The translations under genes and the position numbers were made by a program. From Nocardioides terrigena (lineage in GTDB: Bacteria; Actinomycetota; Actinomycetes; Propionibacteriales; Nocardioidaceae): a stretch of DNA of 64,000 nt. This document shows positions 8,835 through 16,596 of the stretch, in pieces. The stretch is taken from positions 124,001 through 188,000 of the forward strand of contig NZ_PZYY01000001.1 in the NCBI RefSeq assembly GCF_003047265.1, written 5' to 3'. The notes under the pieces were generated by a model, which had not been told where the DNA came from, searched no databases, and saw only the letters and a program-made list of their open reading frames with translations. Position 1 is the stretch's first letter, and every line of letters begins with the position of its first letter.

Positions 8835-9728
8835 TCAGTCGCCGATGGCCCCGCGTCCCCGCCGGACGAGCTTCGAATCGGGCTGGAGGACCACCTGCGG
8901 GTCCTTCCCTTCATAGTCGACCAGACTGAGGAACAGCCGCAGGGCGTTGACCCGGGCTCGCTTCTTGTCGTTGCTCTTGACCGTGTACCAAGGCGCGTGG
9001 TCAGTGTCCGTGCGAAGGAACATCTCCTCCTTGGCCTCCGTGTAGGCCTCCCACTTGTCGAGGCTCTCGAGGTCCATGGGGGAGAGCTTCCAGCGCCGGA
9101 CCGGGTCGAGCTGGCGGACGGCGAATCGTGTCCGCTGCTCCTGCTGGGTCACCGAGAACCACAGCTTCGTCACGTTCACACCCGCCTCGAGGAGCATCTG
9201 CTCGAACAGCGGGGCCTGTCCCATGAAGGTGCGGTACTCCTCCTCGTCGCAGAAGCCCATCACCCGCTCCACGCCCGCGCGGTTGTACCAGGAACGGTCG
9301 AACAGGACGATGTCGCCGAAGGTCGGGAGGTGCGAGACGTAGCGCTGGAAGTACCACTGCCCCAGCTCGGTCGAGGTGGGCTTGGTCAGCGCGACGACTC
9401 TGGCGGAACGGGGGTTGAGGTGCTCCATGAACCTCTTGATCGTCCCGCCCTTCCCCGCGGCATCGCGTCCCTCGAACACGATGACGTGCTTCTGGCCGGT
9501 GTCCTGGACCCAGTACTGGAACTTCAGGAGCTCGATCTGGAGGAGGTACTTCTCCACCTCGTAGTCGTTGCGGTTCATGAGCTCGGCGTACGGGTAGTTG
9601 TCCCGCCATGTCTCGACCGCCCGCCCATCAGGCCTGATCAGGACCGGGTCGTCACCGTGGTCGTCGCGGACGGTGTACCCCTCCCGAGCCAGGGAGTCGA
9701 TGTATTGACGCAGGCTCATCTGCTGCAT
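8835..9728 (-). CDS. ppk2: Polyphosphate kinase 2 family protein
   Basis: Transfers phosphate between polyphosphate and nucleotides. The Walker A segment is FEGRDAAGKGGTIKRF (about residues 85-100), and the Walker B/lid region is DIVLFDRSWYNRAGVERVMGF. It then runs through WFSVTQQEQRTRF to the C-terminal conserved WYTVKSNDKKRARVNALRLFL. At 297 residues it has the size of single-domain class I PPK2. The start is set at MQQMSLRQYIDSL (9728); the alternative is Met at 9719. The open frame extends upstream to 9941, but that part is compositionally odd and crosses a perfect inverted repeat, so it is not counted. Divergent from the histone-like gene. Confidence 0.93.
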   Translation of the reverse strand: MQQMSLRQYIDSLAREGYTVRDDHGDDPVLIRPDGRAVETWRDNYPYAELMNRNDYEVEKYLLQIELLKFQYWVQDTGQKHVIVFEGRDAAGKGGTIKRFMEHLNPRSARVVALTKPTSTELGQWYFQRYVSHLPTFGDIVLFDRSWYNRAGVERVMGFCDEEEYRTFMGQAPLFEQMLLEAGVNVTKLWFSVTQQEQRTRFAVRQLDPVRRWKLSPMDLESLDKWEAYTEAKEEMFLRTDTDHAPWYTVKSNDKKRARVNALRLFLSLVDYEGKDPQVVLQPDSKLVRRGRGAIGD

Positions 9729-9865
9729 GCCCGACAGTCTCGTCCACCTCGCACCGGAGGAGGCGGTGTCGCGTGGCGCTCCCCTAGATTCGGGGCGGCC
9801 ACTGGACGCAGCGGCTCGTTCGTGTCTCCCGATTCGTGCTCGCCCGCCACCAGCGGGTCCCTTGA

Positions 9866-9904
9866 GTGTGGGTTCGGTGCCACCCGGTGACACCGAACCC
9901 ACAC
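9866..9904. repeat. Perfect 14-bp inverted repeat in a divergent intergenic region
   Basis: gtgtgggttcggtg (9866-9879) and caccgaacccacac (9891-9904) are exact reverse complements around an 11-nt spacer. The unit caccgaac is repeated directly at 9891-9898 and 9902-9909. It lies between the starts of ppk2 (minus strand) and the histone-like gene (plus strand), where no gene ends, so an operator is more likely than a terminator. Confidence 0.6.
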
Positions 9905-9998
9905 CGAACTCGCAGAGCTCCCGCCCCCGCATGCTGGTCACCGCCCATGGTCATGACCCCATCGGCCGGTCATGATGGGGGCCAACCCGGAGGTGGAC

Positions 9999-10556
9999 AT
10001 GGCGAAGAAGACCGTCGCGAAGAAGAAGCAGGCACCGAGCAAGGCCGCGAAGAAGGACACCGCGAAGAAGGATGCGGTGAAGAAGCAGAAGGACGCGGCG
10101 TCGGCACGCGAGGCGCAGCTCAAGGCGGTCGCCAAGAAGCTGGAGGGCCGCATCAAGAAGCTCGAGGCGGCCGTCGCGAGCGCCGAGGCCAAGGCCGCGA
10201 AGTGGATGAAGCGGGCGAAGAAGGACCGGGCCGAGGCTGCGGCATCGAGCAGCAAGGTCTCCAAGCTGGAGAAGAAGCTGGCCAAGGCGCAGCAGCCGGC
10301 GCCGAAGGCCTCGGTCGGGGTGTCCCGACCCACCCTGGCGGTGGCCCCGGACGCGCCGGCCCAGCCGGACGAGGTGGCCCCTGCGGCGGAGGTCGTGGAG
10401 GTCGAGACGCCGGCGGAGTCCACCCCCGGCCCGGCAGCCAAGGCCGGCCCCGACGACAGCTGGACGGTCACCGCGCTCCGCGCCGAGGCCCGCACGCGCG
10501 GACTCGCCGGCTACTCGAGGAAGTCCAAGGCCGAGCTCCTGGCCGCGCTGACCTGA
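9999..10556 (+). CDS. Lysine-rich histone-like protein with C-terminal SAP/Rho-N-like domain
   Basis: A 185-residue, very basic protein. Residues 1-40 are Lys/Ala repeats (AKKTVAKKKQ, KAAKKDTAKK). Residues 40-105 are a predicted coiled coil rich in Lys, Glu and Ala (KKLEGRIKKLEAAVASAEAKAA). An acidic, Pro/Ala-rich linker follows. The last 33 residues (SWTVTALRAEARTRGLAGYSR...) form the two-helix SAP/Rho N-terminal fold that binds nucleic acid. ATG 9999 is chosen because ggaggt lies 7 nt before it; an in-frame ATG at 9972 has no such site. It probably binds DNA or RNA as a nucleoid-associated protein; it is not HupB or Lsr2. Confidence 0.75.
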   Translation: MAKKTVAKKKQAPSKAAKKDTAKKDAVKKQKDAASAREAQLKAVAKKLEGRIKKLEAAVASAEAKAAKWMKRAKKDRAEAAASSSKVSKLEKKLAKAQQPAPKASVGVSRPTLAVAPDAPAQPDEVAPAAEVVEVETPAESTPGPAAKAGPDDSWTVTALRAEARTRGLAGYSRKSKAELLAALT

Positions 10557-10569
10557 TCCCGGTCGGGGC

Positions 10570-11469
10570 TCAACCCGCGAGCGCCGCGGCCAGCGCCTCG
10601 ATGTCGACCGGCCCGGTGCCACAGCACCCGCCGACGTAGCGCGCCCCTGCCTCGACCCACGCGCTCACGGAGGCAGCGTCCAGGCCGGACGCGCCCTCCC
10701 AGGTGCGGGTCGCGCTGTCCCAGCTGCCGCCCTTGTTGGGGTAGGCGACCGCGGGCAGGCCGGTGGCGGTCACGCTGGTCCGCACCGCGTCGAGCACCTC
10801 GTCCGGGTGGGAGCAGTTGACGCCGGCGGCGAGGATCGATGAGGAGCCCGCGAGGGCGTCGTACGCCTCGGACAGCGACTGCCCGGCGCACGTCCGGCCC
10901 TCCCGGACCGAGTAGGTGAACCACGCGGGGATGCCGACCTCGTCCAGCAGCTCCACCAGGACGCGGGCCTCTTCGACGTCCGGGATTGTCTCGACGGCGA
11001 AGAGGTCGGGAGCGGAGGAGGCGAGCAGCTCGAGGCGCGGCGCGTGGAAGTCGCGCAGCTCGGACGCGGAGAGCCCGTAGCGGCCGCGGTACTCCGAGCC
11101 GTCGGCCAGCACCGCGCCGTACGGCCCGACCGAGGCGGCGACCAAGAGACGCCGACCGCTGTGCTCCGCCGCCTCGTCCCGCGCCTGCCGGGCGAGGGTG
11201 ACGCTCGACGTGATGAGCCGGGCGGCCTCGGCCGCATCGAACCCGGCGTCCACGAGGCTGGGGACACTGGCCTGGTAGCTGGCCGCGATCGCGACCTGGG
11301 CGCCGGCGTCGAAGTAGGCGCGGTGGGCCGCGACGACCAGCTGGGGGTCGTCACTCAGCAGACGGGCCGTCCACAGCGAGGAGCCGAGGTCGGCGCCGAG
11401 CCCTTCGAGCGCGGTGGAGAGACCGCCGTCGAGCACGGTGACGGAGTCGGTCGGGGAGATCGCAGGCAT
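10570..11469 (-). CDS. mmuM: Homocysteine S-methyltransferase
   Basis: Makes methionine from homocysteine using S-methylmethionine or SAM. The Pfam S-methyl_trans fold is recognisable from LDGGLSTALEGLG (about residues 13-25) through AASYQASVPS. Zinc ligands are the Cys of GVNCSHP (about residue 219) and the adjacent Cys pair in GGCCGTGP (about residues 283-284). At 299 residues the length is typical. It is convergent with the histone-like gene, the stops being only 13 nt apart. Confidence 0.92.
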   Translation of the reverse strand: MPAISPTDSVTVLDGGLSTALEGLGADLGSSLWTARLLSDDPQLVVAAHRAYFDAGAQVAIAASYQASVPSLVDAGFDAAEAARLITSSVTLARQARDEAAEHSGRRLLVAASVGPYGAVLADGSEYRGRYGLSASELRDFHAPRLELLASSAPDLFAVETIPDVEEARVLVELLDEVGIPAWFTYSVREGRTCAGQSLSEAYDALAGSSSILAAGVNCSHPDEVLDAVRTSVTATGLPAVAYPNKGGSWDSATRTWEGASGLDAASVSAWVEAGARYVGGCCGTGPVDIEALAAALAG

Positions 11470-11544
11470 CCCTCATCCTCTCGCAGCGGCCGTCCCGCCC
11501 ACGGGTCCACGGGCGCCCGCGAGACGAGAGGTCCTCCGTCGGAG

Positions 11545-12711
11545 TCAGCGGAAGGCTGATTCCCCGGTGAGCGCCCGACCGATCACGAGCTGATGCACCT
11601 CCGACGTTCCCTCGTAGGTGAGAACGGACTCCAGGTTGTTGGCGTGCCGCATGAGCGGGTACTCACCCGTGATGCCGGCGGCACCGAGCAGCGTGCGGCA
11701 CTCCCGCGCGATCGTGAGCGACTCCCGGACGCTGTTCAGCTTTCCCAGGCTCACCTGCTCGGGTCGTAACGCGCCGGAGTCCTTGAGGCGACCGAGGTGG
11801 AGGGCCAACAGCATCCCCTTGCCGAACTCCAGGCTCATGTCCGCCAGCTTGGCCTGACTCAGCTGGTACCCGGCCAGCGGGCGGTCGAAGATCCGACGCG
11901 TGGCGGTGTAGTCCAGCGTGGTCCGCAGGCAGTCACGGGCTGCGCCCAATGCGCCGAAGACGATGCCGAAGCGTGCCTCGTTGAGGCAGGACAGTGGGCC
12001 GGAGAGGCCCTTCGCCTCGGGGAGCATGGCATCGGCGGGCAGTCGTACCTCCTCCAGGACCAGCTCCGACGTGACCGAGGCGCGCAGCGAGAGCTTGTTC
12101 TTGATGGCCGGTGCCGTGAAGCCCGGGGTGTCGGTCGGGACGACGAATCCCCGGATGCCCTCCTCGGTCTGCGCCCAGACGACCGCGACGTCGGCGACCG
12201 ATCCGTTGGTGATCCACATCTTGGCTCCGTTGAGCACCCAGTCCGAGCCGTCCCGCACAGCCCGGGTCCGCATGCCCGCAGGGTCGGAGCCGAAGTCCGG
12301 CTCGGTGAGACCGAAGCAGCCGATCGCCCGGCCGGCGGCCATGGCGGGGAGCCAATGCTCCTTCTGCTCCTCGGAGCCGAAGCGCCAGATGGCGAACATC
12401 GCAAGGGAGCCCTGCACCGAGACCAGTGAGCGCAGTCCCGAGTCGCAGGCCTCGAGCTCGTGGCAGGCGAGACCGTAGGCGGTCGCACTCGCCCCGGCGC
12501 ACTCGTATCCCGTCAGGTGCATGCCCAGCAGACCGAGGCGGCCGAATTCTTGGGCCAGTTCGCGCGCGGGGATCTCGCCGACCTCGTACCAGGCAGCGAC
12601 CTCGGGCCGAAGCCGTTCGTCGACCAGCTTGCGGACGGTGGTGGCGATGTCGCGCTCCTCGTCGCTGAGCAACGAGTCGAGGGCGAAGAGCTGGGCGGGT
12701 GTGGTGGTCAT
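11545..12711 (-). CDS. Acyl-CoA dehydrogenase, glutaryl-CoA dehydrogenase-like
   Basis: A 388-residue FAD flavoprotein of the acyl-CoA dehydrogenase superfamily. FAD/substrate motifs are FGLTEPDFGSDPAGM (about residues 128-142) and WITNGSVADVAVVWA. The C-terminal loop LTYEGTSEVHQLVIGRALTG carries the catalytic Glu (of YEGT) in the context typical of glutaryl-CoA dehydrogenase, the decarboxylating member of the family. The start at MTTTPAQLFALD (12711) is used because the longer frame only copies the end of the gene upstream. It follows the next acyl-CoA dehydrogenase by 52 nt on the same strand and should share its promoter at about 14009. It would act on a C5 dicarboxylyl-CoA or a related acyl-CoA. 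Confidence 0.88.
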   Translation of the reverse strand: MTTTPAQLFALDSLLSDEERDIATTVRKLVDERLRPEVAAWYEVGEIPARELAQEFGRLGLLGMHLTGYECAGASATAYGLACHELEACDSGLRSLVSVQGSLAMFAIWRFGSEEQKEHWLPAMAAGRAIGCFGLTEPDFGSDPAGMRTRAVRDGSDWVLNGAKMWITNGSVADVAVVWAQTEEGIRGFVVPTDTPGFTAPAIKNKLSLRASVTSELVLEEVRLPADAMLPEAKGLSGPLSCLNEARFGIVFGALGAARDCLRTTLDYTATRRIFDRPLAGYQLSQAKLADMSLEFGKGMLLALHLGRLKDSGALRPEQVSLGKLNSVRESLTIARECRTLLGAAGITGEYPLMRHANNLESVLTYEGTSEVHQLVIGRALTGESAFR

Positions 12712-12763
12712 GGCGTCCTTGTCTGGGTCTGTCGATCGGTCGTCGTGTCGTTCTCGACTGGGG

Positions 12764-14002
12764 CTAGGAGCGGGGCAGGCCGAGGACGCGCTGCGCGACG
12801 ATCGTGCGCATGATCTCGTCGGTGCCTCCACCAGTACGGAGCCCTTCGGTGGTCAGGGCGAGCTGGTGCCAGGCGTACGTCGCAGCCTCGCCTGAGTCGG
12901 TGGCGAAGCCGGTGCCGAGGACGCGCTGGGCGGTACTGGAGATCCGCAGGAGGTTGTCTGTGAGCATCAGCTTCGACAGCGACATCTCCGGTCCAGGTAT
13001 CCCGGAGTCGTCCGCCTGGTCGAGGAAGCGCTGGGTCATGAGGGCGGCAGCACGCCCGTGCGCCACGATCTCACCCACGGCGTCGCGGATGCCCGGGTCG
13101 TCCCAGCAGTCGCGGGACCGGGCCAGGTCGACGAGGCGACGCGCCAGCAGGAGATCGACCCCGCCATCAGTCCCGATGATGGCGCGCTCGTATCGCATGG
13201 TGGTGCTGATGACCTGCCACCCGGCGCCCAGGTCCCCGACGCGGCGGGTGTCGAGCACGCGTGCACCGTCGAGGAAGACCTCGCTGAAGGACGACCCGCC
13301 GGTGAGTTGTCGGATCGGCCGCACCTCGATGCCTGGCTGGTCCATGTCGATGAGGAAGGCCGTCAGGCCCGCGTTGCGACGGGTGCCGAGCTCGGTGCGG
13401 GCGAGCAGCAGGCCGACTCGGCTGTAGTGGGCCCCCGACGTCCATACCTTCTGTCCGTCCACGACCCAGGAGTCGCCGTCACGCGTGGCCCGGGTTCGTG
13501 CGGAAGCCATGTCCGATCCGGCGTCCGGCTCGGAGAAGAGCTGACACGCGACGGTGTCGGCGCGGCGCAGAGGGGTGAGGACCTCTTCGCGCAGGGCGGC
13601 GCTGGCGTGGCTCAGCAGCGTGGGGCACAGGATCGCCACGCTGAAGCGCGTGTAGGCCTCGTCCGGCACCTCGTACTGGCGCTCCACGTCGCGGTAGGCC
13701 GAGGCATACGCCGCCGGGAGACCCCGGCCGCCGTGCTCGACGGGACCGTCGATCCAGCCGAACCCAGCGTCGTACGCCGTCCGGCGCCATGACAATGCGC
13801 TCTCGAGCTCGCGCTGCTCGAGCGCCGCTGTCTTCTCGGGAAGCACGCTGAAGTCCTCGTCCGAGGGCGACTCGGCCCCGGCGCGCAACGGGTGATGGGC
13901 AGCGACGAAGTCGTGGGCCTCTGCACGGAAGGCGTCCAACCCGGGACGCCGCGTGGACGGCTGAGGCGACGTGGGCAACGGTACGGAAGCGGAGGTCGGC
14001 AC
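12764..14002 (-). CDS. Acyl-CoA dehydrogenase (FadE family)
   Basis: A 412-residue acyl-CoA dehydrogenase. It has the FAD motif QLFSEPDAGSDMASARTRA (about residues 152-170), WVVDGQKVWTSGA, and the C-terminal FAD-contact segment GGGTDEIMRTIVAQRVLGLPRS. The usual catalytic Glu of the YEGT loop is not obvious here: the aligned region reads LRTGGGTDEI, so the base may lie elsewhere, as in some actinobacterial FadE proteins. The GTG start lies 6 nt after a TACCCT box (14014-14009, minus strand), implying a leaderless transcript. The promoter overlaps the operator shared with the divergent SDR gene. Confidence 0.9.
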   Translation of the reverse strand: MPTSASVPLPTSPQPSTRRPGLDAFRAEAHDFVAAHHPLRAGAESPSDEDFSVLPEKTAALEQRELESALSWRRTAYDAGFGWIDGPVEHGGRGLPAAYASAYRDVERQYEVPDEAYTRFSVAILCPTLLSHASAALREEVLTPLRRADTVACQLFSEPDAGSDMASARTRATRDGDSWVVDGQKVWTSGAHYSRVGLLLARTELGTRRNAGLTAFLIDMDQPGIEVRPIRQLTGGSSFSEVFLDGARVLDTRRVGDLGAGWQVISTTMRYERAIIGTDGGVDLLLARRLVDLARSRDCWDDPGIRDAVGEIVAHGRAAALMTQRFLDQADDSGIPGPEMSLSKLMLTDNLLRISSTAQRVLGTGFATDSGEAATYAWHQLALTTEGLRTGGGTDEIMRTIVAQRVLGLPRS

Positions 14003-14007
14003 CGTGC

Positions 14008-14014
14008 TAGGGTA
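14008..14014. promoter_or_regulatory. Overlapping divergent -10 boxes
   Basis: tagggta read on the plus strand gives TAGGGT (14008-14013) for the SDR operon. Read on the minus strand it gives TACCCT (14014-14009) for the acyl-CoA dehydrogenase gene, whose GTG lies 6 nt further on. The two promoters therefore compete for the same bases. Confidence 0.5.
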
Positions 14015-14018
14015 CGGG

Positions 14019-14034
14019 CCAAGCGCTTGCTTGG
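14019..14034. promoter_or_regulatory. Candidate KstR2-like operator, site 1
   Basis: ccaagcgcttgcttgg, whose reverse complement is CCAAGCAAGCGCTTGG, is an inverted repeat CCAAGC-N4-GCTTGG. It covers the expected plus-strand transcription start and lies between the -10 and -35 of the minus-strand promoter. It is identical over 16 bp to the site at 31250-31265. Confidence 0.75.
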
Positions 14035-14058
14035 CTAGCGAATTGACGGGATGTGGGG

Positions 14059-14883
14059 ATGGGCGAGGGCAGATTCGACGGGCGGCGTGTCCTGGTGGTG
14101 GGAGGAGGCGCCAACGGCTCCGACGACCTCAGCGCCAATGGCGCCCAGATCGCGCTGCGGCTCGCGGCCGAAGGCGCCACCGTGGCCGTGTCCGACGTCG
14201 ACCTCGCCCGAGCCGAGCACACTGTGGCCGCCATCGGTGACGACCGGGCGGTCGCACTCCGCTCGGACGCGTCCTCGGTTGAGGACTGTGCCGCGCTGCC
14301 GGCGGCGGCGGAGGACCTCGTCGGACCGCTCGACGTCGTCGTGGCCAACGTCGGCGTCACCGGAGGGTTCCCCGGACGCACCCAAACGGTCGAGGACTGG
14401 CAGTGGGTGCAGGACGTCAACGTCCGGTCGCACTGGCTCGTCGCGCAGGCTGCGCTGCCCGGGATGATGGAGCGCGGGCAGGGGAGCTTCGTCTTCGTCA
14501 CCTCCATCGCCGGCCTGATCTCCAGTGGCTACTCGCTCTCCTACGAGGCGACCAAGGCTTCCCTGATCGCGGTCTCGCGACACTTCGGGGTCCGCTACGC
14601 CGACCGGGGGATCCGGTCCAACGCGGTCGCCCTCGGCGTCATCGACACCTCCATGGTGCGTGGCGGTTTCGGCGACGACCCCGACCTGCGCCGTCGGCGC
14701 GACCTGATGCAGCCCCTGGGTCGTCAGGGGCAGCCGCACGAGGCAGCGGCTGCCGTGGCCTTCCTCGCCTCCGACGACGCCAGCTTCATCTCAGGACAGT
14801 GCCTGGTCGTCGACGGCGGTCGCACGGCCGACGGGCGGTACGACGCCAGGTACGCCCGCGCCTTCGGCCCCACGCACGAGTGA
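14059..14883 (+). CDS. SDR family oxidoreductase
   Basis: A 274-residue short-chain dehydrogenase. The active site reads VTSIAGLISSGYSLSYEATKASL across two segments: Ser of TSIAG, Tyr and Lys of YEATK (about residues 166-170). NVGV replaces NNAG, and the C-terminus FISGQCLVVDGGRTADG is classical. The dinucleotide loop is unusual: GGGANGSDDLSANGAQIA is about five residues longer than the normal TGGxxGIG loop. ATG 14059 is preferred to GTG 14053; neither has a strong ribosome site. First gene of the operon behind site 1; it probably oxidises a hydroxyl or hydroxyacyl intermediate. Confidence 0.88.
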   Translation: MGEGRFDGRRVLVVGGGANGSDDLSANGAQIALRLAAEGATVAVSDVDLARAEHTVAAIGDDRAVALRSDASSVEDCAALPAAAEDLVGPLDVVVANVGVTGGFPGRTQTVEDWQWVQDVNVRSHWLVAQAALPGMMERGQGSFVFVTSIAGLISSGYSLSYEATKASLIAVSRHFGVRYADRGIRSNAVALGVIDTSMVRGGFGDDPDLRRRRDLMQPLGRQGQPHEAAAAVAFLASDDASFISGQCLVVDGGRTADGRYDARYARAFGPTHE

Positions 14884-14926
14884 AGGGCACGCACGTGCCC
14901 AGCGACAACGACGACAGGGAGTGAAC

Positions 14927-16096
14927 ATGAGGGACACAGTGGTGCGCGGAGTCGGCATGACCCCGTTCGGGAGGTTCGAGGACACCAGCCTGAAGGACCT
15001 GTCTGCCAACGCGATCAACCAGGCCTTCGAGGACGCCGGCGTCACGTTCGATGACGTGCAGGCCGTCTACTTCGGGAACGTGGCAGCGGGCGTGATGTAC
15101 GGCCAGCACTCGATCCGGGGGGAGACGGTGACCCACTACATGGGTGCCGGGCCGCTGGCGGTCAACAACGTTGAGAACGCCTGCGCCTCCGGCGGGAACG
15201 CCTTCCACCTGGGCTGGAGCGCCGTCGCGGGCGGTCAGTACGACACAGTGCTCGTGGTGGGCGCGGAAAAGCTCTACTCCTCGGACAAGCAGCTCAGCTT
15301 CAAGGCATTCATGGGTGGGATGGACGTTGACCACCAGGACTTCGGGGAGGGGGCCGGCGTGAGTCGCAGCCCCTTCATCGACCGCTACGCGAAGGTCGCC
15401 GACTACCTGATGAACGAGCGCGGTGTCACGCCGGAAGCGTTCGCCGAGGTGGCGTCCAAGGCGCACTACAACGGTTCACTGAACCCCCTGGCCCAGCGGC
15501 GTACTCCCCGGTCGGCCGAGGAGATCCTGGCCGCCCGGCACGTGCTCGGTCCGCTCACCGTGCTGATGTGTTCCCCCGTCGGTGACGGGGCCGCCGCCGC
15601 CGTCATCACGGCCGCACCCGCGGTCAGGGACTCTCGCGACGTGTCGATTCTGGCCTCGCAACTGCGGTCCCTGCCCGCCGATGCCCACGGTCCGTCGGAC
15701 TCGCACGAGTACTCCGCGGCCGCCGCCTTCGAGCAGGCGGGCCTCAGCCCCCGGGAGATGGACTTCGCCGAGCTGCACGACGCGACGTCACCGGGGGAGA
15801 TCGTGTCCTGGGCGGAGTCCGGGATCTGTCCGCCCGGCGACGAGATGGCCTGGGCCATGGATGGTCGCACACGGATCGATGGAGCAATGCCGGTCAACCC
15901 GTCGGGCGGGCTGGTCGCCCGTGGCCACCCCATCGGGGCCACGGGCGTCGCCCAGGTCTACGAAGCCGTCCAGCAGCTTCGAGGGGTGGCCGGTGACCGT
16001 CAGGTGGCCGGCGCGCGCCGGGCCTTCCTGCAGTGCGGCGGCGGACTGATCAAGGGCAGCACCGCCGTCTCCTCCGCTCACATCCTCGGAACCTGA
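14927..16096 (+). CDS. Thiolase family protein (SCP-x/lipid-transfer type)
   Basis: A 389-residue thiolase-fold enzyme. The nucleophile Cys is in ENACASGGNAF (about residue 86). The His is in GGLVARGHPIGATG (about residues 325-338), and the second Cys in LQCGGGLIKGS (about residue 368). This order and the PFGRFED N-terminus match the SCP-x/steroid-type thiolases of actinobacteria rather than FadA. ATG 14927 is preferred over GTG 14921 because gggag lies 5 nt before it. It follows the SDR by 43 nt. It would cleave a 3-ketoacyl-CoA, possibly with a bulky side chain. Confidence 0.88.
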   Translation: MRDTVVRGVGMTPFGRFEDTSLKDLSANAINQAFEDAGVTFDDVQAVYFGNVAAGVMYGQHSIRGETVTHYMGAGPLAVNNVENACASGGNAFHLGWSAVAGGQYDTVLVVGAEKLYSSDKQLSFKAFMGGMDVDHQDFGEGAGVSRSPFIDRYAKVADYLMNERGVTPEAFAEVASKAHYNGSLNPLAQRRTPRSAEEILAARHVLGPLTVLMCSPVGDGAAAAVITAAPAVRDSRDVSILASQLRSLPADAHGPSDSHEYSAAAAFEQAGLSPREMDFAELHDATSPGEIVSWAESGICPPGDEMAWAMDGRTRIDGAMPVNPSGGLVARGHPIGATGVAQVYEAVQQLRGVAGDRQVAGARRAFLQCGGGLIKGSTAVSSAHILGT

Positions 16097-16142
16097 CCGG
16101 ACCAACCCACCCCACACGTTGCACCCATCGACAGGAGACACC

Positions 16143-16571
16143 ATGGAGCTCGTTCCCTTCTTCACGTTCACCGCGACCCCGTTGGCCGCCAAGCCCGACT
16201 TTGCTGGCCGTACGCCGCTCGGTCAGCGGGTGGTGGTAGGCGTCCGTGACGGTCGCTGCGAGGGCGAACGCTTCGCGGCGTCCCAACGTGGCGACTCGGC
16301 GGCGGACTGGTTGCTCATCGGTCCAGACGGCACCGCCATCCCGGACGTGCGGATGGCCCTGCGGACCGACGACGGCGCCTTCGTCTACATGGAGTACCAG
16401 GGGCGCGGGGATGCCTCCCAGGGCCTGGACGGTGCAACCATGTACACAGCCATCACGTTCGAGGTCGAGGATGCTCGCTACGCCTGGATGAACACCCGGT
16501 TGTTCGTCGGCAAGGGGTCCATCGACACCGCGGCAGGACAGGTCCGCTACGACGTGTTCGAGGTGCGCTGA
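16143..16571 (+). CDS. DUF3237 (UPF0311) family protein, copy 1
   Basis: A 142-residue single-domain protein. Typical features are the ELVPFFTFTA start, ASQRGDSAADWLLIGPDGT in the middle and YAWMNTRLFVGKGSID near the end. The function of the family is not established; it is often found beside aromatic or alicyclic acid catabolic genes and is a small beta-barrel. A good ribosome site (aggag) lies 7 nt before the ATG. A paralogue with the same landmarks lies at 30804-31220. Last gene of the operon behind site 1. Confidence 0.85.
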   Translation: MELVPFFTFTATPLAAKPDFAGRTPLGQRVVVGVRDGRCEGERFAASQRGDSAADWLLIGPDGTAIPDVRMALRTDDGAFVYMEYQGRGDASQGLDGATMYTAITFEVEDARYAWMNTRLFVGKGSIDTAAGQVRYDVFEVR

Positions 16572-16587
16572 CGCCGCGGCCGGCGTC
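16570..16587. terminator. Hairpin between convergent DUF3237 and tetR genes
   Basis: gacgccg (16570-16576) pairs with cggcgtc (16581-16587), loop cggc, followed by ttcgtcct on the plus strand. It overlaps the DUF3237 stop codon and precedes the end of the opposing tetR gene by 10 nt. Confidence 0.45.
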
Positions 16588-16596
16588 TTCGTCCTG

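Noticed and set aside
9729..9941. N-terminal extension of the PPK2 protein
   Set aside because: It crosses a perfect inverted repeat, is rich in Gly/Arg/Ser and adds 71 residues absent from the family.
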